DNA of 64,000 nt from positions 16,370,155-16,434,154 of the forward strand of contig NC_134033.1 in the NCBI RefSeq assembly GCF_964204645.1, in the 5' to 3' direction. The translations under genes were made by a program, and so were the position numbers. The stretch is from Tubulanus polymorphus. Taxonomy: Eukaryota; Nemertea; Palaeonemertea; Tubulaniformes; Tubulanidae. Under the pieces are notes generated by a model. That model searched no databases, was not told the DNA's origin, and worked only from the letters and a program-made list of their open reading frames with translations. Shown here piece after piece: positions 47,701 to 59,921 of this stretch (the stretch's first letter is position 1; every line of letters starts with the position of its first letter).

Positions 47701-50700
47701 TTCGGATATATTAACACATTACCCAAGTCATCACTATTTGTGAGTCCACATCTAAATATTTCTAATCTACTTTACTAAGTGTAGGTCGTCATGTGGATAA
47801 GTGTTATCACATTACCAGCTGAGATCATCAGTATTTCGAGTCCCAATTCTTATTTCCAATTTATACATTACTAACTGTGAGCCATAATTTTGAATCGTCA
47901 CATTACGGAAGTCACCTCTATTTTGAGTCTCAATTTGTATTTTTCAATTTTCAACTTACTAAATAGGCCATAATTTTGTTGAGTCGTCACACTACTGAAG
48001 TTGTCTCCTATTTTACATGTATTTAAAATTCAATTTACTAAGTGAAAGTCGTCATTTGGATTTCGGAATGACTACGAAAACTTCAAAAGTTCCAATGCAG
48101 GAACATGTGATATAATGTCCCGTTTTGTATTTAAGCTCCTGGTAAACCGGTGGCTGGCAAGTGGGGATATCCCGGATCGTGCGACTCGCCGATACAATTG
48201 ATCGAAAATCTGTTCGCTCACATTAACAAAACCGATAAAGTAAGAAATCGAAGAAAATAAATATTCATAATTTTGTCCAAACATATTGGACGACCACACG
48301 CACAGTGGGCTTCATAATTTTGTCCAAACATATTGGACGACCACACGCAGTGGGCTTCAAGATTGTATCCAAATACATTGAACGACAGCACAGTGTAGAC
48401 TACCCCCCCTCCCTGCCCCATCCCCATAACCAGGCACGGTTGGCTACCCCGCAAAGGAAGACACACAGTCAACACACAGTACACGGTCATAGAACAAAGC
48501 TAAGCCGTAAGCACGTGCGACGGCGATCAATGATGACGAATCTTCGTGAATTTCCACCCGTATATGTCATATATACCGCAAGCTCGGTGATGTAGTCACG
48601 TGAGGAGTGATAGTGAAATCCTTTAGATTTTGGCGAAGGCACCTCATAGGTGACTGACCCACTGACTAAATTGTCCGCTAGATGGCGAACTAGTCGAAGG
48701 TGGCTGCTCTTACAGCACTGGCATGTAGTGTAGAGCTGTCTTGAGTTGACCCTGGCTCCTTTTCTCTACAACTCTTACGTCAATAGAGACGATGTATTTG
48801 TTTTGTGGTGGTTTTTGTATTTGTTTTGTGGTGTTTTCTACGTAGTTTGATATGATCTATTGGACCGGTGATCTGCCCTCTCACAACGTCTGGAACCAGA
48901 CTCGTGCGCAACAAATCGCCGTATACAAAACACTGACGAAACTGTTCCTGAAATATTTCCCGGGAGTACCGATATACGGGGCTTTAGGAAACCACGAGAG
49001 CGCACCTGTAAACAGGTACGTAGGAATGGCATGTTGAAAGTGTGATTGGATCCAGGACCCAATATTCTAACGGCTTAAACGGCTCTAACAGCTTATCTTA
49101 CCTCAAAATGTGGAACTGGATCCTGAGTTCAGAGTTAACTCTAGCTCACAACTTTGTAACTGGAATTAAATAACTGGATCCTGAGTTCAAAACTGTGAAT
49201 TGAGTTTTGACTCAGATTAACTCATTGGAAATTAACTAATTTTAACTCAGAGTGATCACTAACTCACGACCGTGGAACTACTGGCCTCTGGATCCTGGAG
49301 TTCAGTGTTAACTCACAACTGTGGAACTGGATCCTGAGTTCTGGGTTAACTCTAACTCACCGATTGTGGAACTTAATCCCCGTGCTAGCCCCCGTGCCAT
49401 TAACCTCTCTGCGTAACTATCTCATTCCAGTTTTCCTCCGCCGTTTATAACCGGGGACAACTCGATTCGATGGTTGTACAGCGAAATCGACCAAAGCTGG
49501 AGTCATTGGTTACTTGATTCGACCAGACGAACCATCCTCTAGTAAGTTTAACCCTCTAGCTACATAACTATCAGTCAGAAAAAATGCCGATTTTCACAGC
49601 ACCAAACAGTCTTGGATTATCATTGAATTCTGAGTTATTTTCAGCGGTGGTTATTATACGGCTTTGGTGAAACCCGGATTACGAGTGGTGTCGTTAAACA
49701 TGAATTACTGTAACAATCAGAACTGGTGGTTATTGCTGAATTCTACAGACCCGGCTCAAGAATTACAGTGGTTAGTCGATGTATTGCAACACGCCGAGAA
49801 TAACCACGAAAAGGTATTTCACAGCGGTGCATCCTTCATCGGCGGGGATTCAAACCTGATGGCATCGTGAGACGCTGCCACGTTCCTCCCTCGGTAGGGA
49901 TTCGAACCTGATGGCTTCGTCAAACTCTCGGCAGGGGTTCAATAGATTCAAATCCCTGTCACGAAAGCTGCATTACAGATTGTCACCTTGACCTTTTGGA
50001 TCTGTGTATTATCTGTGTAAAAGTAAAATACGTATAAGTAGTTGTTTTATTCTGTAGGTTCATATCATAGGCCATATTCCGAATGGGAAGTGGGATTGCA
50101 TGAAACCATGGAGTTGGAACTATTATAACATCATAAACAGGTATTTGAATAAATTCACCTTTAATAATGTTAGCGAACGAAATACAACTCGAACATTATA
50201 GAATCTCAACTGTGCATCTACAGCAGTCCTAACGCTACCGAGTTTCTGATTCTCAACTCTGCAACTACAGCAGTCCAAACGCTACCGAGTTCCCTGATTC
50301 TCAACTCGGTAGAATATTTCATTCGTCCTTCACGTTAAGTAAATTTCCTTGCTATAAAAATGTTGTATCTTTGTCATTTATGATATCAGAAATAAAAGAA
50401 CGATATTTTACGGTGTAGACATTATCATGAATGTTGAATTCATTCTGTGATATAAAGAACTGAATATATGAATCACAATGGAAGCTCGTGGGTCGGTTTG
50501 AAATCTAGCCAACCTTCGAAATTCTATTTATATAGAAAACATATAACCGAATTTCAATTCTAGCGGCACGCGTTTTTACGAGCAGTTTCCAGCCGCTGGA
50601 CAAAAAAGCTTTCGCATGCAATAGCTGGAAATTGCCGCTGGTAGCTGGAAACCGCTCCCGCAGTTTGGCCGTTTTCACGAGCGTTTTTGGTGGCAGAGCT

Positions 50701-53700
50701 GGAAACCGCTGTGCTAAGCATTTTTTTCGAGAGGTTTCAAGCCAGCAATTTCCAGCTGAGAAATTTTGCAGTAGCTTTTTCCAGCTGCCGGGTTTTCCAG
50801 CTCGGGTCCAATGGTTCGGTTGTGTTTTCACGAGTGGCAGCTGGAAACCGCTCGTTAAAACTAGCCTTAACTAACGAACCTACTAAATTCGAGTAGCAAA
50901 AACTCGCACTTTTGATAAAATCTTATTAACCCTACGCTTTGCAGTAAGCCTCACCCATAAAACTCAGATAAGGCCAACTCGGAATTTTTATCTAACTCAG
51001 ACAACAAACGAAATCGTTTTTTTCTGACTGGCCAACGCATTTTCCTATCAAGGTTTAATTTTACCACCGGTGCGGCGAGGTTTACTGTAGTATTTGTCTT
51101 AACGTTTTACCGCTTCGACATTAGGTTAACGAAAGCTCTTCTAACGACTCTCCTTATTTTCATGAAAATGTCTAAACCTCGTCACATTTTCAGATACGAG
51201 AGCGTCGTCGGCGCTCAGTTCTTCGGCCACACGCATCGCGATGAATTCGAGATATTCTACGATTTGTCGAATAAATCGCGAGCGTTGAATATCGCTTACA
51301 TATCGCCAAGTGTGACTACGTTACCGCGGCTGTTTCCAGGGTATCGTATTTACACCGTCGATCGACAGCCGTCTGCCATGGTACGTCACGACACCGCACC
51401 GCACCACGTGACCTATTATAGTCAGCGCACGCGTTCAACCAATCAGCATTCGGCATTAACTTCACACAGGCGCATGCGTGAAGCCCACGCTCTCTCACTC
51501 TATCTAGCTTTGTGTTTTGTTTTGGTGATAGGTTATATCAGTGGACTATAAAACGAATATTCGTTTTAAATGTTTAATTAAGACTAAAAGAATCGATACC
51601 TTGTTTCTCCGCTCTACTGAGCTTTAAAGTTGACCCGACCGGCCGCCTATCTACCCTGTATATTACTATTTTAAAAATGGTGATCAATTTTACCATAACA
51701 GACCCGGCCGCTATAGAAATGAGCTGATTACAAATTCCATTACATTTTACAAAAAATAGCCCGCTGCGAAGAAACAAGGTATCATTTTTGTTTAGCCTCA
51801 TGATTAGTTTGTTTTTCACACAGTGTGTGCTACACTTTTTTGACGGACAATCAAAATGCACATTTTAACTTGACAAAATGCACATTTAACCATTCATAGT
51901 CCATGATTTGATTATCATAGATTGTCTAAATTAGGCACGGGCCAAAATCGTCTCCGAGCGATCGAGGCTTATGTCCACTGGTAAATGAACCCTAACCCAA
52001 CAGTATTAAGAGAATCAAACAACAATGATTAATAATATAAAGTTCGAAAATGTCTCCCTAAACTTGTATAGTTCATTCAAAGTCTCGACCATCCTAATTA
52101 TAGTCACATCTTCAGGAAAACTGTATTCCTTGAACTAGTGTAGTTTATTCAACGTTTCGACCATATCCTAATAGTCATCTTCAGGAATACTGTATTCCTT
52201 GAGCTAGTGTAGTTTATTCAACGTTTCGACTATATCCTAATAGTCATCTTCAGGAATACTGTATTCCTTGAACTAGTGTAGTTTATTCAACGTTTCGACT
52301 ATATCCTAATAGTCATCTTCAGGAATACTGTATTCCTTGAGCTAGTGTAGTTTATTCGACGTTTCGACTATATCCTAATAGTCATCTTCAGGAATACTGT
52401 ATTCCTTGAGCTAGTAGTTCATTCAACGACTATATCCTAATAGTCACATCTTCAGGAAAATTGTATTCCTTGAGCTAGTGTAGTTTATTCAACGTTTCGA
52501 CTATATCCTAATAGTCATCTTCAGGAATACTGTATTCCTTGAGCTAGTAGTTCATTCAACGACTATATCCTAATAGTCACATCTTCAGGAAAATTGTATT
52601 CCTTGAGCTAGTGTAGTTTATTCAACGTTTCGACTTTTTCCTGAAAGTCATCTTTAGGAATACTGTATTCCTTGAGCTAGTGTAGTTTATTCAACGTTTC
52701 GACTATATCCTAATAGTCATCTTCAGGAATACTGTATTCCTTGAGCTAGTGTAGTTTATTCAACGTTTCGACCATATCCTGATAGTCATCTTCAGGAATA
52801 CTGTATTCCTTGAACTAGTGTAGTTTATTCAACGTTTCGACTTTACCCAGCTCAGTCATTCTCGAGAACACTGAATTTTTCGTCATTATTGTGGGATTCT
52901 CTTCATATCTGTATCGTCACAACACGGATATATTGGCTTATCTATGGTTAACTCTAAGCCACCTTTCGAGCAACTGGCCCTGGGTTTATCTATACTGGTA
53001 GATTTTAGAATGGTTGCGGGGTTCTTCTATTGGCACAACTGAGAACCTTTAGATTCCTGTACAAATGTCCTGCATGCACCACTCTCTATATCCTACCTAT
53101 ATTTCCAGATATGAAGGCACGGTAGCCGGTCAATTTTTCGGTCACACGCACAAAGACGAATTCGAAATATTCTACGATCAAAATGACGTCAGACGAGCGA
53201 ATAATATAGTTTTTATATCGCCCAGTATCACCCCTTTTACTGCGACCCCTAATTATACTCTTAACTCCGGGTATCGCATTTATACCGTGGATAATACAAT
53301 ACGAAAGGTAAATAACGATGACCCAACTAACATTTATTTACAGTAAACCTCGCCCTAACCTCGGACAAACCGGGACCGGTGGAAAAATTGATCCGGGGTT
53401 AGTGAAGACAGCGTTAATGATCGGAAGATACGTTTATGAAGTTGGTGAAACATCAAAATGTGATGTTTCAGTCCGAGTTTGAGACGAACGTCGAAAATTG
53501 ATTTCATAAGGCGAGGTTTACTGTTGATACGTCTAACTCATCCTCGCTTGCCAGGGTTTGATTGCCTCTCGCCGAGCCCATACCCTGGCCGCAGACCCTT
53601 CATTGGTATATTACATCGCCCAAGATTTCACGAGTGGACAGGTCACCGCTAAGCGGCCACCAGTCCATACGTCTAGCCATTCAGATGCGTTGTTTTCACC

Positions 53701-54258
53701 GGCAGATACGCTCTACCAATTTGGTCGACAACTGTACGTAATTCGTGTTTCTGAATCAGAAAACCAAAATGTCCGTTACATCATTTCAGGATGTTTTGGA
53801 TCATGAAACGTATATATTGAACATCACTGAAGCGAATATCTCCAACGACCCTAAATGGGTCCTCGAATACAAAGCTAAGGTAAGCGTCGCTACAAAATGG
53901 AGGATTCGATGTTTTAACCGTATTCAAATTCTAGATTTATGTCGATATTCGTCCTCGACTACTTCTTTATAGGACGCTTACGGTATGACATCATTGTACC
54001 CACGTGACTGGGATAAACTCGTGCAGCGAATGAAAACGGACGACGAATCGTGGAATAAATTCCAAACGTAACGTTTTAAAACACCGATCAGGTTCGAATC
54101 CCAGCGTGTGTAAAGTCACGAATTTTTTTTTCACATTTTGCAGATACTACGTGAAGTCTTCGGATTCGTCAGCTCGATGCGAGGGCAGCGCCTGTCGACA
54201 CAGCATGCTATGTGCTTTACAGACTGGACGGTCACACGATCAAACGTTCTGTAACTAA
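44701..54258 (+). CDS. SMPD1: Acid sphingomyelinase (sphingomyelin phosphodiesterase 1), with a duplicated catalytic exon
   Basis: Exons: 44701-44714, 45403-45605, 46641-46867, 47001-47165, 47494-47617, 48136-48239, 48846-49015, 49431-49541, 49645-49813, 50058-50140, 51194-51380 (11a) or 53109-53307 (11b), 53790-53879, 53973-54067, 54144-54258. Every junction is in phase: 618 residues with 11a, 622 with 11b (human about 630). Order: signal peptide, saposin B domain (MSCATCRFL... VCDSVIREF), Pro-rich linker, then the metallophosphatase domain with metal and catalytic motifs [27 protein letters not shown] and FGHTH, and a Cys-containing C-terminal domain. It hydrolyses sphingomyelin to ceramide in lysosomes or outside the cell. 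Exon 1 is a 14-bp piece chosen because its phase-2 GTAAGT donor completes a good signal peptide; the alternative ATG at 45386 reads through a likely acceptor. Exons 5 and 6 use AAG acceptors. Confidence 0.93.
45629..45965. mobile_element. Palindromic MITE with CATCCTCGCTTGCCAGG ends
   Basis: CATCCTCGCTTGCCAGG at the left and CCTGGCAAGCGAGGATG at the right are perfect inverted repeats. An inner inverted pair (GCGCCCACCAGTCTATATAT) makes the whole element foldable. It starts 24 bases after the chosen exon 2 donor of SMPD1. A half-copy is at 53537-53715. Confidence 0.85.
50560..50873. repeat. MITE-like element with GCTGGAAACCGCT repeats
   Basis: CTAGCGGCACGCGTTTTTAC at the left and CGTTAAAACTAGCC at the right are diverged inverted ends; GCTGGAAACCGCT/AGCGGTTTCCAGC-type motifs repeat inside in both orientations. 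In an SMPD1 intron. Confidence 0.65.
51597..51795. repeat. Second copy of the GATACCTTGTTTCTC MITE
   Basis: Ends GATACCTTGTTTCTCC and GAAACAAGGTATC are inverted; the core CCGACCGGCCGCC matches the copy at 9515-9747. It lies between SMPD1 exons 11a and 11b. Confidence 0.75.
52030..52850. repeat. About 62-bp tandem array between SMPD1 exons 11a and 11b
   Basis: About 13 units around AGTGTAGTTTATTCAACGTT, TCGACTATATCCTAATAGTC and ATCTTCAGGAATACTGTATT; two units are shortened in the same way (AGCTAGTAGTTCATTCAACG), suggesting higher-order duplication. The end at about 52890 resembles the outer part of the hairpin at 8513. Confidence 0.85.
53343..53523. repeat. MITE-like element with CAGTAAACCTCGCC ends
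   Basis: ACAGTAAACCTCGCC at 53340 and GGCGAGGTTTACTGT ending at 53523 are inverted repeats. The left end abuts SMPD1 exon 11b's downstream intron. A related diverged pair is at about 50938-51092. Confidence 0.7.
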
Positions 54259-54347
54259 GCAACCTCGAGACGTCCATTGCCGGAGAACTGGGTCAATGAT
54301 CTTTTTTAGAAATAGTTTGATTATGTCTTTCATATCACATCATTAAG

Positions 54348-54357
54348 GAAAAATAAA
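54348..54357 (+). terminator. Polyadenylation signal of SMPD1
   Basis: AAAAATAAAT contains AATAAA about 90 bases after the SMPD1 stop codon. Confidence 0.6.
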
Positions 54358-54988
54358 TTTCGTTTGACAAATTATGGATTTTTTTGACTGACTCATCCGA
54401 TACAAACGATTATCCGATTTACGTGTTTCGTCTACCAAACTGATCCAGGGGTATCTGACCTTTTTACTATAACTGCAACGTCAATAATTGTCTGACTGGC
54501 TCCACCTGGCGGATAAGTAACGTTCCCATCGTCGTAAAAGAAACGGCAGTAGAACAAATGCACAAACACTGATTTGTTTATAACATTGAATTTATTTTCA
54601 TTGCTACAGTTTATAAACTAGTCGCTAGGTGGCACGATGTACGCTATTTATCCAGATCAGATTTTGATATTTCATTCAAATACATCTCACACTACAGAAG
54701 CAAGTGTTAATATATATATTCTAGTAATAATTCATATATTTCAACGAGATGAGTAGTACTTTAAATGTTAACTATTTATTTCATTTGACTTTCGCTATAA
54801 GTTTCATCACGGGTGAATGATGAATCCACTATTCTCTAGTAGAGGAGAGCTCGTGTATCGAATAAACTAGTTAATCTATAAAGTACTATCCATCTCGTAT
54901 TTATTCTATACCCGGTTATCACGACTCCTCTTCTCACGTATTTCATACTAATCGATTGTTCCAAAATGGCTTATATCATATATCATTC

Positions 54989-55096
54989 TGGACCCAGTTC
55001 CACAGTTGTGAATTAGAGTTAACTCTTAGTTAAAATTAGTTCATTTTCAATGACTCTGAGTCAAATCTTAACTCACGACTGTGGAACTGGGTCCAG
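54989..55096. repeat. Short MITE with GGACCCAGTTCCACAGTTGT ends
   Basis: About 108 bases with inverted ends and a GAGTTAAC/TTAACTC-rich core. Related partial copies occur near 1690, 5950-6045 and, several times, 49070-49375. Confidence 0.75.
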
Positions 55097-55368
55097 AGGT
55101 CTAATTTCTACCCTTACCCTTACTAACCTTAACGTGAGTCTTTAAATTCGTTGAAAATGGAAAAGTACCGGTGCTACACGAAAACAAAAACTACGAAAAA
55201 AATGTTACAAAAACAACGACAAAAATGGATAACTACAAATGTTATAGTACATTGGAGTAGAACTTAAGTCCTGCTTTCATAACTAAGTCTGACTTTTAAA
55301 CTAATATTTAAGTCCTACATTAGAAATAACTTTAAGACTTGTCATTCGCTGAAATATTCTAGTAAAAC

Positions 55369-56428
55369 CTAAATTCTGCTGATTACGGCCGCCGCTAAGG
55401 TAACGACGAGCGTCGCTACGGACATCCGTGACGCAGTAGCGCTGTTGCACCAGTCACTCTCATCGCAACACACGGGGGTTTCTACAGTGGCTACTTGAGA
55501 GGCTGCTGGGACTGACGTTGCTCCTGTTAGAACGGCGTAGGCGTGGGTTTTTATATCGTTCTCGAAGCCTGTCTTCGCCTCGGCCACGTTATACTTGTAA
55601 GCGTCGTCATCGCATTTCATGGCTTCTACACAGTCTCGTAGCACGTAATTGATACCATTAGCCTTGCCTTTCATAATCTGCAATCATAAGAGACATTATT
55701 TCATAGTTGTCAGATTCATCATACATTATACGTCATAAACAGGGGCTCGTATTTGAAGTTTGGGTGTGAACTGTAGCTTAAATCATCCAGTATCCCAGGG
55801 TACAGATCATCCTTGTAGTACGAGGGATACTGGGTGATCTAAGCTACTACAGGAGGGTTAAAACAACGCAACGGATCTGAAAACGGAACCTGTAGTCCTG
55901 GTTCCATAGATATCTGCATTCATTTTGACTAAGTCCATGTAAAAATGTGTAGTTTAATGTAATTTTAGATCACTTACTACGGCTACGTGTTGATCACCAC
56001 CAGCACCAAGACCACATGGTCTACCGAGCAAGTTCATATAGCCGGCTTCGGTGGCGTGAGCTGCCTCGTGTATCGACGGTTGTCCATCAAAGCATGCCTT
56101 ATACCCGTGTGTTTTATGGGCAGCATTGGCCTTATCGGAGCCCTTACACTGGTATACTAAAAGTGGAGAACCCGCGCGTTGTCCTGAAATGAAATAACTG
56201 ACATTGAATGCAGGAAAGCATATTCGAGTTTATTCGCTTCATTTTCAATAAGCCTGCGTACGTAGTTGATTTTGAATCAAAACCGAACTCACAACTGTAG
56301 AAACACTTGAGTCGTTTCTGTTCAACTAGTTGAAATAGAAAAATAAATCATCAGTTTTAAATTTTAATCTTACCTTGCGCCATCAGAACGAGGCAGCAGA
56401 GGGCGGAGATACATAAAACTAACTTCAT
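55369..56428 (-). CDS. Secreted GPI-type Ly6/uPAR-like (three-finger) protein, 3 exons
   Basis: Exons 56374-56428, 55978-56183 and 55369-55677 join in phase to 189 residues. The protein starts with a signal peptide (MKLVLCISALCCLVLMAQG), then LLVYQC, the usual start of an LU domain, further Cys at KAC, RPC, RDC and MKC, and the terminal CC-x4-WCN signature of LU domains. A hydrophobic C-terminus (MSVATLVVTLAAAVISRI) after small residues is a GPI-attachment signal. It is therefore probably a cell-surface three-finger protein. The insert between the first and third Cys is longer than in typical Ly6, so membership is likely but not certain. The specific function is unknown. A TATTTAAG at 56524-56517 (minus) may be its TATA element. 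Confidence 0.7.
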
Positions 56429-59400
56429 CTCGTAGAATTCAAGTCTTCACTTTGTGTGGTGTTGCAACCAAAAGATCTCACGAACCAAACTGATTCGAAC
56501 ACCGGAATACTCGGTTCTTAAATAGTTAACCTATCCATTGCTTGGTTACTAGAACTGTTTATTGTAGCAACAGGACCAGTTTTCATTTTGCTGCAACGAA
56601 AGTGGGCGGTTACAAAACTTCATCTGCATATGTTTGATGTGTTCCATAGCTCAGTTACGTCACGTGAACCAGTTCGGTCGGATCTTTTTTTTCATGATTT
56701 TTTCTTAATCCCAGAGTTTAACAGGGTGCAATGGCAAACACGACAGTAAACACAAAATGAAACTTGAAATAACGAGACAATAACGTTCCTGTCTACGCTT
56801 CTCCAGGCCCGTGCCGGGAGGGGGAATGTTTTCTGGGCAAAGGTACGAACCCCCTAAAGTTTTCAAAGTGCCCTTCAAAAAGTCAGTGACAAAAAATTCG
56901 AGTCAAGAATTTCATCGATATTTGGATACAATTTTCATGTTTTTTTGTGGTATATGGAAAGTAATAGATTCTCAAATAATCTATTAAGGTACCCGGGCAC
57001 TTCATATTATAGGTTCTTTTTCATTAGGAAAGTGTCCCTTCTCACGGAGAAACCCGAAAAGGGCGGTTCTTTATATAGGATATACCATTGATATTTGCAA
57101 AAGGGCACCAAAATTCCCCCCTCCGCTAAATAGGGAAATGACATGTCTCAACGCTGGAGGCTTAATATCTAGATGAAAATCAATTGAAAATGAAGCAAAT
57201 TTTGTTTGAATTGTCATTGCCTTATTGTTAAGCAGCCCATCTGACGGAATAACAAATCTAAAAGATACCAGTCCAGCCTTATACTTGAATCCTGACTATT
57301 GAACCGGCCATTGGATCGTTACCGTCAACACAAAAAAAATCAACATGTTCCAGCGTCGTGAAAAGCCGTTCACTGCTTGGGCATGTTTCGGATAAAAAAA
57401 ATTTATTCCAAATAAATATTCCGTGTATGTCATCAAACTATAAGGTTTCAAGCGTGTTTACGTATTAAGCGAGGGCTTGGGGTCTTCCTGACGATGAATT
57501 TAATATTTCTTAAATGCGTCGTAAAACACTGGTCTGTCTGACATCATAAATGAAATGAATTCCACATTTCTATGAACGTCTACGTCGTAAAATTTTGGTC
57601 TTTCTGACATCGTTATAATGAAAAGAATTCTGCATTTAAGAAAATTCAGTAAATGCGAAAACAAAGGTTGAACACGGCTGGCAGCGATCACGGGTTTTCT
57701 GCATTAACGATTCCGTTGTACGGATCGTAAGGCCCATTCTTCAGAGATGGTTCTTGCCAAGAGAAAAATGTAATGTTTCAACACAGATCAAACGGTTCAA
57801 AGGTTTTTGTTCTGAGTTTATTATTTTCGGATAAAACTATGAGCCACGAGGAGTGTGAAAACACTGAATGTAATGTTTCAACAATCAATAAAGTATCAAT
57901 TGCATTGATTTGAACTGAATTTCAATTGAATAATTTGTCCCGCTAGACGGAGCTGTTGTAGATAGATAGAGGCCACAACAGAAAGCTATTTCTCTCTCCT
58001 TTTATTAATTGTGCCTATTTAGAAATTGTAAATTTTATTGTTTGTTTGTTTGTTTTTTCTCTCAATTTCTGTACATGCGGCCTGCCATGCTTTCCATTAA
58101 ATAAATTTGAACTTGAACTTGAACCAGACGTCGTCACTGAGTAAGGCCGGAAGTAATTCGCCGCCATAATATGCTCAACCCCGAGGGGTGTCGCAATAAA
58201 GTGTTGATCAAATATAGTCATGTTTTAGAGTAAAGTTATTCAGTACCCTAATTCAGGGGCCAGTTTTACAGTTAATACCAGGACCTGAAGATAAGCAAGA
58301 ACGCGTACGGTAGCAGAATAAAACACTTTTATTAGTGTAATCTGTAGACGAGTTTTTGTGTAAAATTATGTTGAGAAATAATGGCTTGATTTGGTAGAAT
58401 AACCACACTCAGGCGTGGAGAACGGGTAATTATTTCAAAACCGAGTACAGTGTAACCTCGTTATAACGAACTCAGATACAATGATTCATTGGTTATAACA
58501 AATATAGAATTTCGTCCCAAGTAAGAAAATTTGATACTGGATACAACGAAGTATCGGTTATAACAGAGAGATTTTCTGGTCCCGTGAAGTTCGTCGTAAC
58601 CAGGTTCCGCTGTATATACAAAATTCTAAACGATTAAAATCGAATTTTTATCTCGATTCCAAACTAGGTTTCAAATTTATTAATGGCTTGATTCGAAGAA
58701 AAATGCATTTTCAAATGTACTTTTCATTTTGGAGATCTAAAACGAGTTTCTGTAAACAAAAAAGAGACACGTATGTGATTTAAGGATTGGGTTCATAAAA
58801 CCTCTTCAACGTTCTTAAAAATGAATAACTGGTAAAGACTTCGTAAAAACTGGTTGTACTTCGAAGGTCGATTAGATGTACTTTAACCGACGAACCTTTG
58901 GGGTGAATACATTTACTAGATGAAGCTTCTATGCCCCGCGAAATCTCTGAAATTAACCTGCACAGTCTACAGTGGAACCTCGTTAGTACGATGTCTGCGG
59001 TAAATTGAAAAATCATCGTACTAACTGAATTTCGCATTAACCGCTTTATAAAAACGATTTTATATTACCTTAAAATATTAACAGGACACCCCATAAAGAA
59101 GTTTATTGCACGTGTGTTCAGCGCCACAACACAATAGATAGCCCAGACGAAGCATAAATAATGCGGACGAGTTCAAATCTTAAAAAGTTCAAATTTATGG
59201 GAACTCATTAATGAACTATCGCGTACTAAACTTTTTTTTTACCGTAGCAATGAATGGGAGCGGCCACGTCGTATTACCCGGAATCTCGTGTATTAACGTG
59301 ATCGCTCTGAGCGATTCTAAAATTCACCATTATTACTGAGGTTTTCGTTTACAGCCGAATCGTACTCGAATAGTATAAATGATAATAATAATAATAGTAA

Positions 59401-59866
59401 TTTATTTACTTATAAAGCGCATTTCTATAAAACATAATCATTGCACTTCACATTATTAAAACAGATGAGACAGAAGCAGATTAAAACACTAATTGTACAG
59501 GTTTCTAAAATAAAACGTTTTTAAACGTGATTTAAAACATGAGACAGTTGGACTTTCACGAATTTCCTTTCACAAATCGACTCGTAATAGTGCTCTTATC
59601 ATAACCGAAACGAAACATTTTAAATGCGATTTTTACTCTCTCTGAGTCCGAATTACGCGTCGGACTCAAACCCACATTTTTTGGTGTAATCAAAATCTAG
59701 AAGTAGATTAAACTAATTTTCAATTACGTCCTTAACTTTTCATGAAATCCCAACTCATAAGTGTTGATGCCTCCTTACTGCTCTTACCATGATTTCTAAA
59801 ATTACCAGTTAATTTTACAACTACTAGTTTAAAAAGGAATTAAACAGTTGAAAGTTTTAATCTTAC
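56429..59866. other. Repeat-rich intergenic region
   Basis: No complete gene seen. It holds the diverged copy of the 29.4-kb repeat at 56805-57080, a LINE/SINE-tail-like TTGAACTTGAACTTGAAC at about 58110, the pogo-like MITE at 58446-58614 and a partial relative at 58970-59040, and TTATTTACTTATAAAGCGC at 59400, a motif often seen at retroelement tails. Confidence 0.45.
58446..58614. repeat. MITE with CAGTGTAACCTCGTT ends, copy 2
   Basis: TACAGTGTAACCTCGTTATA and GTAACCAGGTTCCGCTGTA are inverted ends flanked by TA; the interior repeats TTATAACxAA motifs. Related to 40541-40697. Confidence 0.75.
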
Positions 59867-59921
59867 CTTCTATCTTCAGGACGAGGCAGCAGAGAGCGGA
59901 GATAGATAAAACTAACTTCAT
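59867..59921 (-). pseudogene. Duplicate first exon (signal peptide) of the three-finger protein gene
   Basis: This 55-bp exon starts with ATG at 59921 and ends G|GTAAGATT, with the same length and phase as 56374-56428. It encodes MKLVLSISALCCLVLKIEG. The match continues upstream for about 90 bases through the promoter (TTCTTGAATTTTACGAGATG and AGATCTC...CAAACTGATTCGA-like blocks). The TATA-like TATTTAAG is TTTTCAAG here, and LMAQ became LKIE, which weakens the signal core. No matching exon 2 lies nearby, so it is an orphan duplicate or an alternative first exon for the same gene. Confidence 0.65.

Larger units (their letters stand above)
54259..55368. other. Intergenic region between SMPD1 and the three-finger protein gene
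   Basis: No gene seen. A palindromic MITE lies at about 54989-55096: the left GGACCCAGTTCCACAGTTGT and the right ACGACTGTGGAACTGGGTCC are inverted. Its end is the same sequence as the 20-bp minisatellite unit at 25.3 kb. Confidence 0.6.
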
